A DNA stretch of 50,850 nucleotides from Eubacterium ramulus ATCC 29099 (lineage in GTDB: Bacteria; Bacillota; Clostridia; Lachnospirales; Lachnospiraceae). The notes beneath the pieces are model-generated. The model had not been told where the DNA came from. It saw only the letters and a program-made list of their open reading frames with translations, and did not search any database. This document shows positions 46,651 through 50,850 of the stretch, one piece after another. The first letter of the stretch is position 1, and the number at the start of each line of letters is the position of its first letter. Location: NCBI RefSeq assembly GCF_000469345.1, contig NZ_KI271169.1, positions 29,517 through 80,366 of the forward strand, read 5' to 3'. The position numbers and the translations under genes are program-made.

Positions 46651-46662
46651 GAAAGGGAGAAC

Positions 46663-47172
46663 ATGGAAGAATTTTTACAGGTAGGTGTGATTTCAAGCAC
46701 ACATGGAATTGCCGGGGAGGTCAAAGTATTTCCTACCACGGATGATGTGAAGCGTTTTAAGAAATTAAAAGAGGTTATTTTAGATACCGGTAAAGAACGA
46801 ATGACACTTCATATCTGCCAGGTGAAATTTTTTAAACAGATGGTGATTCTGAAGTTCAAAGAGTTTCAGAATATTAATGAAGTGGAACGGTTTCGTGGGA
46901 AAAGCTTGTATGTGACACGGGAAAATGCTGTGAAGCTGCAGAAAGATGAATATTTTATCGCAGATATGATCGGTATGCGTGTGGTTTCCACGGAAGGAGA
47001 AGAACTGGGAACATTGACCGATGTGCTTCAGACCGGAGCCAATGATGTCTATGTAGTAGAGCAGGATGGTGCATCACAGCTTCTGCTTCCTGCAATCAAG
47101 GATTGCATTCGGGATATTGACATGGAACAGATGGTGATGACAGTATATCTGATGCCTGGATTGAGGGATTAG
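46663..47172 (+). CDS. rimM: 16S rRNA processing protein RimM
   Basis: 169 residues; binds S19 and helps mature the 30S head. N-terminal barrel with VGVISSTHGIAGEVKVFPTTDD, and a PRC-barrel C-terminal domain (DEYFIADMIGMRVVSTEGEELGTLTDVLQTGANDVYVV; landmarks LGTLTDVLQTGANDVYV and LLPAIKDCIRDID). I choose ATG 46663, 5 bases after GAAAGGGAG; an earlier in-frame ATG (46624) falls in the terminator. trmD follows after 3 bases. Confidence 0.96.
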   Translation: MEEFLQVGVISSTHGIAGEVKVFPTTDDVKRFKKLKEVILDTGKERMTLHICQVKFFKQMVILKFKEFQNINEVERFRGKSLYVTRENAVKLQKDEYFIADMIGMRVVSTEGEELGTLTDVLQTGANDVYVVEQDGASQLLLPAIKDCIRDIDMEQMVMTVYLMPGLRD

Positions 47173-47175
47173 TCA

Positions 47176-47907
47176 ATGAGATTTCATATTTTAACATTGT
47201 TTCCTGAGATGGTGATGCAGGGACTGAATACGAGTATTATCGGAAATGCTGTAGAGCAGAATCTGATTGAAATAAATGTGATCAATATCCGGGATTTTAC
47301 CAAGGATCGTCATAAAAAGGTTGACGATTATCCTTATGGCGGAGGAGCTGGAATGGTTATGCAGGCACAGCCCATTTACGATGCATGGAAGAGTATCGTG
47401 GCGCAGGTGGGCTATGAACCGCGCTGTGTGTATCTGACGCCGCAGGGACAGGTGTTTGCACAGGGGATGGCAAAGGAATATGCAAGAGAAGAAGATCTGA
47501 TCTTTTTGTGCGGGCATTATGAAGGCGTGGATGAACGTGTGTTGGAGGAAATCGTGACAGATTATGTGTCCATTGGTGATTATGTGCTGACCGGCGGGGA
47601 ACTTCCTGCCATGGTTATGGTGGACGCAATTTCCAGAATGGTTCCGGGTGTGCTGACCAATGAGGAATCCGGATCTACGGAATCATTAGAAGGCGGTCTG
47701 TTGGAATATCCGCAGTATAGCCGTCCGGCGAACTGGAACGGAAAGGAAGTGCCGCAGGTACTGCTTTCCGGAGATCATAAAAAGATTGAAAGCTGGCGAC
47801 ATGAGCAGTCTGTGCAGCGGACGCTGCGCAACCGGCCGGAATTGCTGGAGGAAGCAGAACTCTCGCGGGCAGATGTAAAGCAGATTCTAAAGCAACTGAA
47901 AAAATAG
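47176..47907 (+). CDS. trmD: tRNA (guanine37-N1)-methyltransferase TrmD
   Basis: 243 residues; SPOUT knot enzyme forming m1G37. Landmarks: FHILTLFPEMV at the N-terminus, DDYPYGGGAGMVMQ near residue 51, CGHYEGVDERV near 112, and SIGDYVLTGGELPAMVM near 133; the C-terminal LLSGDHKKIESWRHEQS is also typical. It ends the rimM-trmD unit. A GTGTGTACAT...TCCGCTTTACT sequence similar to that after glyS follows the stop. Confidence 0.98.
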   Translation: MRFHILTLFPEMVMQGLNTSIIGNAVEQNLIEINVINIRDFTKDRHKKVDDYPYGGGAGMVMQAQPIYDAWKSIVAQVGYEPRCVYLTPQGQVFAQGMAKEYAREEDLIFLCGHYEGVDERVLEEIVTDYVSIGDYVLTGGELPAMVMVDAISRMVPGVLTNEESGSTESLEGGLLEYPQYSRPANWNGKEVPQVLLSGDHKKIESWRHEQSVQRTLRNRPELLEEAELSRADVKQILKQLKK

Positions 47908-47989
47908 AGTGTGTACATCCGCTTTACTTACTTTTTTTACTGTCCACGAATGAATTGTCAAAAATACAATGTAAAAGCAGTATTTTATG

Positions 47990-48018
47990 TTGATTTTTAT
48001 AAATAAGTATGGTAAACT
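47990..48018 (+). promoter_or_regulatory. Promoter of rplS
   Basis: TTGATT (47990-47995), 17-bp spacer, TAAACT (48013-48018). The leader to 48100 includes GATGGT and ACATCC, which can pair across about 25 bases and might be an L19-type autoregulatory leader; I cannot confirm the family by eye. Confidence 0.65.
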
Positions 48019-48100
48019 ATCATACGTTGTGAATTAAAAAAGAGATGGTCCTCTGCTACATTATGTATTAAGAACATCCAAATAACAGGAGGTCACAAAA

Positions 48101-48454
48101 ATGAACGCAAATGAAATTATCAAAAGCATCGAAGCTGAGCAGCTGAAAGCTGAAGTACCGGAGTTTTCCGTAGGAGATACTGTTCGTGTATCTGCAAAAA
48201 TCAAAGAGGGTAACCGCGAAAGAATTCAGGTTTTCGAGGGTACTGTATTAAAGAAACAGGGCGGAAGCAACCGTGAGACATTTACAGTTCGTAAATTCTC
48301 CAACGGTGTAGGCGTAGAGAAGACATGGCCATTACACTCTCCGAACGTAGAGAAAGTTGAAATCGTTCGTTACGGTAAAGTAAGACGTGCAAAACTTTAC
48401 TACCTGAGAGACCGTGTAGGTAAGAAAGCTAAAGTTAAAGAGTTAGTAAAATAA
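48101..48454 (+). CDS. rplS: Ribosomal protein L19
   Basis: 117 residues with the L19 pattern [26 protein letters not shown] (landmark GDTVRV...REGNRERIQ type) and [25 protein letters not shown] near residue 67; Lys-rich C-terminus with [22 protein letters not shown] precedes ATG 48101 and codon use is highly biased. Own promoter and terminator. Confidence 0.98.
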   Translation: MNANEIIKSIEAEQLKAEVPEFSVGDTVRVSAKIKEGNRERIQVFEGTVLKKQGGSNRETFTVRKFSNGVGVEKTWPLHSPNVEKVEIVRYGKVRRAKLYYLRDRVGKKAKVKELVK

Positions 48455-48480
48455 TTCGCTTTTGAATGCTGAATGATGAT

Positions 48481-48522
48481 AATCCCCTGAGTTGATGTGT
48501 ATGCATCTTCAGGGGATTTTTT
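48481..48522 (+). terminator. Terminator of rplS
   Basis: AATCCCCTGA (48481-48490) pairs with TCAGGGGATT (48509-48518), with GATG/CATC inside, followed by a T-run to 48522. Confidence 0.95.
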
Positions 48523-48523
48523 C

Positions 48524-48559
48524 GTTTGATAGGAAATTATGTTGAATTTTCTATCAAAC
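48524..48559. repeat. 14-bp inverted repeat before lepB
   Basis: GTTTGATAGGAAAT (48524-48537) and ATTTTCTATCAAAC (48546-48559) pair along 14 positions with one G-U, around eight bases. It starts two bases after the rplS T-run and its right arm covers the expected -35 region of the lepB promoter, whose -10 is TACAAT (48575-48580). Confidence 0.8.
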
Positions 48560-48611
48560 AAATCTCTTTTCTGGTACAATAGGGATGCATGTTATGAAAG
48601 GGAGGAAAATG

Positions 48612-49196
48612 ATGATGTTATTTCGAACCAGCGGTCTGAATTTCCGGAGAAAGCGCAGAAAAATGAAGTTGTCTACGGCGAAGAGTGCAGCTGCATGGGC
48701 AGTGGAGATTCTGATCGTGTTACTGGTGGCATTTGTGCTGGTGTATTGTGCGGGAATGAGAGTGACTATGGTGGGAAATTCTATGGAGTCTACCGTATCA
48801 GATGGCAGTCAGATACTGGTAAACCGGTTTATTTATAATGTTAAGAGTCCAAAGTCCGGCGATGTGATCGTTTTTTTGCCAAATGGCAATGAAAAGAGTC
48901 ACTATTATGTAAAACGTGTGATCGGTGTTCCGGGAGATAAGGTGCAGATTAAAAGTGGTCTGCTGTATGTCAATGGGGAACTATATGATACGGAAGATAC
49001 AGATACCATCAAAAATGCAGGTGTGGCAGAAGAAGAGATCACAGTTGGTGAGGATGAATATTTTGTCCTGGGTGACAACCGAAACAGCAGTGAAGATAGC
49101 CGTTATGCAAATATAGGAAATATTAAAAAAGAATATATCAAGGGAAAAGCATGGTTTGTGGTTCGTCCGTTTAAGAAAATGGGAAGGATCCGGTAA
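48612..49196 (+). CDS. lepB: Signal peptidase I
   Basis: About 194 residues. A short basic N-terminus, one membrane helix near residues 25-48 (AVEILIVLLVAFVLVYCAG), then the catalytic Ser in MVGNSMESTV and the catalytic Lys in YYVKRVIGVPGD; the C-terminal box GDNRNSSEDSRY is complete. Three in-frame ATGs (48609, 48612, 48615) follow GGGAGG; 48612 has reasonable spacing. rbgA begins 19 bases later. The lepB-rbgA-rnhB order after rplS matches other Firmicutes. Confidence 0.95.
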   Translation: MMLFRTSGLNFRRKRRKMKLSTAKSAAAWAVEILIVLLVAFVLVYCAGMRVTMVGNSMESTVSDGSQILVNRFIYNVKSPKSGDVIVFLPNGNEKSHYYVKRVIGVPGDKVQIKSGLLYVNGELYDTEDTDTIKNAGVAEEEITVGEDEYFVLGDNRNSSEDSRYANIGNIKKEYIKGKAWFVVRPFKKMGRIR

Positions 49197-49215
49197 GAGA
49201 AAGAAGGAAAAAGAT

Positions 49216-50067
49216 ATGAATTTTCAATGGTACCCGGGGCATATGACAAAAGCAAAACGTCAGATGCAGGAAGATATAAAACTGATCGATCTGGTCATTG
49301 AGCTGGTAGATGCGAGAATCCCTCTCAGTAGTCGGAATCCGGATATTGATGAGCTTGGGAAAAATAAAGCACGACTGATTCTGCTGAATAAATCAGATTT
49401 GTCTGATGAGCGGAAAAACGAGACCTGGGCTTCTTATTTTAAAGAAAAAGGATTTTATGTGGTAAAGCTGGATGCTCGCCGACGAAATAGTATGAAAGAA
49501 ATACAGAATGTGATTCTGGAAGCATGTAAAGAAAAAATCGAGCGTGACCGTCGCAGAGGTATTAAAAACCGTCCGGTGCGCGCTATGGTTGTGGGAATTC
49601 CGAACGTAGGAAAGTCTACTTTTATCAATACTTTTGCTGGAAAAGCATGCGCGAAAACTGGAAATAAACCGGGTGTGACAAAAGGAAAACAGTGGATCCG
49701 CCTCAATAAGGATGTGGAACTGTTGGATACACCGGGTATCCTCTGGCCGAAGTTTGACGATCAGATGGTAGGGCTTCGTCTGGCTCTGATCGGCTCCATC
49801 AAAGATGAAATCCTGAATATTGATGAACTTTCACTGGAATTGATTTCTTATCTGAAAGAAAACTATGCTGGGACACTGGCGGCTCGTTATGAAGTGGAGG
49901 AAACTGTGGAACGTCCGGTGGAACTTCTGGAGGCAATTGCACAGAAACGCGGCTGTGTGCAACGTGGAAATGAGATTGATTACAGCAAAGCTGCTGCGCT
50001 TGTTGTTGATGATTTTCGCTCCGGACGTCTCGGTCGGATCACCCTGGAATTACCGGAGGCAGAATAA
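49216..50067 (+). CDS. rbgA: Ribosome biogenesis GTPase RbgA (YlqF)
   Basis: 283 residues; GTPase needed for late 50S assembly. G motifs are in circularly permuted order: NKSD near residue 58, then GIPNVGKST near 133 and DTPGILWP near 176. N-terminal FQWYPGHMTKAKRQM is diagnostic. I use ATG 49216; the longer frame overlaps lepB. Its stop overlaps the rnhB start by one base (TAATG), so the two are translationally coupled. Confidence 0.97.
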   Translation: MNFQWYPGHMTKAKRQMQEDIKLIDLVIELVDARIPLSSRNPDIDELGKNKARLILLNKSDLSDERKNETWASYFKEKGFYVVKLDARRRNSMKEIQNVILEACKEKIERDRRRGIKNRPVRAMVVGIPNVGKSTFINTFAGKACAKTGNKPGVTKGKQWIRLNKDVELLDTPGILWPKFDDQMVGLRLALIGSIKDEILNIDELSLELISYLKENYAGTLAARYEVEETVERPVELLEAIAQKRGCVQRGNEIDYSKAAALVVDDFRSGRLGRITLELPEAE

Positions 50068-50850
50068 TGGAAGTGCGGAAAATCGGTGAAATCAAAGAAG
50101 AATTAAAAGCAACGGCGGATACAGAATTGTCGGAATTTATCCGAAGATATGCCGCAGATGAGCGTGCCGGAGTCAGAACGATGCTGGCCCAGGCACAGAA
50201 GCGGCAGGAAAAGTATGAAAAAGAAATATTGCGTATAGAAGCATTGAAGGTTTATGAGCGCAAATACGCAGATTATGCATTAATCTGTGGAATCGATGAG
50301 GTAGGACGAGGACCTCTGGCTGGCCCAGTGGTGGCCGGTGCGGTAATCCTGCCAAAAGACTGCAATATTTTATATATCAACGATTCTAAAAAACTCAGTG
50401 AGAAAAAGAGAGAAGAACTGTACGATGTAATCATGGAACGGTCAGTTGCCACTGGTATTGGAATGGCATCTCCGGCCCGGATCGATGAGATCAATATTCT
50501 GCAGGCAACTTATGAAGCAATGCGGGAAGCTATCAGCAAACTGGATCCGCAGCCGGATCTGCTATTAAATGATGCTGTAACAATTCCACAGGTGGAGATC
50601 CATCAGGTGCCGATCATCAAAGGGGATGCTAAGAGTATTTCCATCGGTGCTGCCAGCATCATTGCGAAGGTGACCAGAGACCGGCTGATGGTGGAATATG
50701 ATAAAGTGATGCCGGAATATGGTTTTGCATCTAATAAGGGATATGGATCTGCAGCTCATATTGATGCACTGAAAAAATACGGTGCGACACCGATTCACAG
50801 GCGGAGTTTTATACATAATTTTATCTCAGTCGAGAAGACTCCCACTTCTG
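50067..50850 (+). CDS. rnhB: Ribonuclease HII, C-terminus supplied by an interspersed repeat (runs off window)
   Basis: Removes RNA from RNA-DNA hybrids and single ribonucleotides. A 70-residue N-terminal extension usual in Firmicutes precedes the catalytic GIDEVGRGPLAGPVVAGAV near residue 76; NDSKKLSEKKREELYD and KGDAKSISIGAASIIAKVTRDRLM-type sequence (landmarks DAKSISIGAASII) follow. The core ends TPIHRRSFIHNF, where RNase HII usually stops within a few residues. Here the frame continues at 50820 into the repeat, reading FISVEKTPTS to the window edge. If this copy equals copy B, it ends ASGE and stops at 50862-50864. Confidence 0.94.
   Translation, partial: MEVRKIGEIKEELKATADTELSEFIRRYAADERAGVRTMLAQAQKRQEKYEKEILRIEALKVYERKYADYALICGIDEVGRGPLAGPVVAGAVILPKDCNILYINDSKKLSEKKREELYDVIMERSVATGIGMASPARIDEINILQATYEAMREAISKLDPQPDLLLNDAVTIPQVEIHQVPIIKGDAKSISIGAASIIAKVTRDRLMVEYDKVMPEYGFASNKGYGSAAHIDALKKYGATPIHRRSFIHNFISVEKTPTS
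50820..50850 (+). repeat. Interspersed repeat, copy C (start only, cut by window end) in the 3' end of rnhB
   Basis: TTTATCTCAGTC followed by GAGAAGACTCCCACTTCTG, identical by eye to the first 31 bases of copy B read on its own strand. It is in frame with rnhB. Confidence 0.93.

Noticed and set aside
7241-50850. The interspersed repeats as a CRISPR array
   Set aside because: Copies are kilobases apart, in both orientations and longer than CRISPR repeats; there are no spacers or cas genes.

Overview
The window is about 51 kb of dense core chromosome from a low-to-moderate GC, Gram-positive, spore-former-like Clostridia; gene order and protein style point to a Lachnospiraceae genome (inference). 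Evidence includes an HrcA/CIRCE heat-shock operon, RNase J, IreB, an RbgA-type GTPase, single-chain GlyRS, YlxM-Ffh and the rpsP-khpA-rimM-trmD-rplS-lepB-rbgA-rnhB order. Nearly everything is on the + strand; only an HPr-like gene and aroC are on the - strand. I see no rRNA, tRNA, CRISPR array, prophage or transposase gene.

Layout. 1-11 kb: the tail of an unidentified gene, lepA, hemW, then hrcA-grpE-dnaK-dnaJ behind a perfect CIRCE operator. 8.6-14.6 kb: an ABC-class ATPase, prmA, rsmE, a cysteine desulfurase and thiI (ribosome and tRNA modification). 15-22.3 kb: mtaB, ireB, ruvX, a DUF1292 gene, rnjA, a frameshifted YlbF-like gene, trmR, a U32 tRNA-hydroxylation protein and a beta-propeller lactonase. 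22.4-25.3 kb: aroC (-), then tgt and yajC. 25.4-34.8 kb: leuB-ilvD-ilvB, serC-serA-DUF1015 and an MscS channel. 35-40 kb: an acidic amino acid symporter, a cold-shock protein and an M16C peptidase. 40-50.85 kb: era-yqzL-recO, a lipoprotein, glyQS, ylxM-ffh and the rpsP-to-rnhB block.

The most unusual content is an interspersed repeat found at four sites in both orientations: a truncated copy between dnaK and dnaJ (7241-7288), a full copy between ilvB and serC (29875-30059), a full reverse copy directly after the symporter stop codon (36301-36484), and the start of a copy at the window end (50820-50850). Module 1 is about 90 bp, bounded by inverted ends TTTATCTCAGTC / GACTGAGATAAA, and holds two mutually exclusive hairpin pairings. 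Module 2 is about 95 bp and folds into two more hairpins. The last copy lies in frame with the 3' end of rnhB, so the repeat appears to supply the C-terminus of RNase HII, with a predicted tail ISVEKTPTSASGE and a stop just past the window. Small hairpins with the same TCTCAG ends lie nearby. Other points of interest are the frameshift after the start codon of the YlbF-like gene, an HPr-like protein without the phosphorylatable histidine, a strong terminator inside the rpsP-trmD cluster and a 14-bp inverted repeat before lepB.
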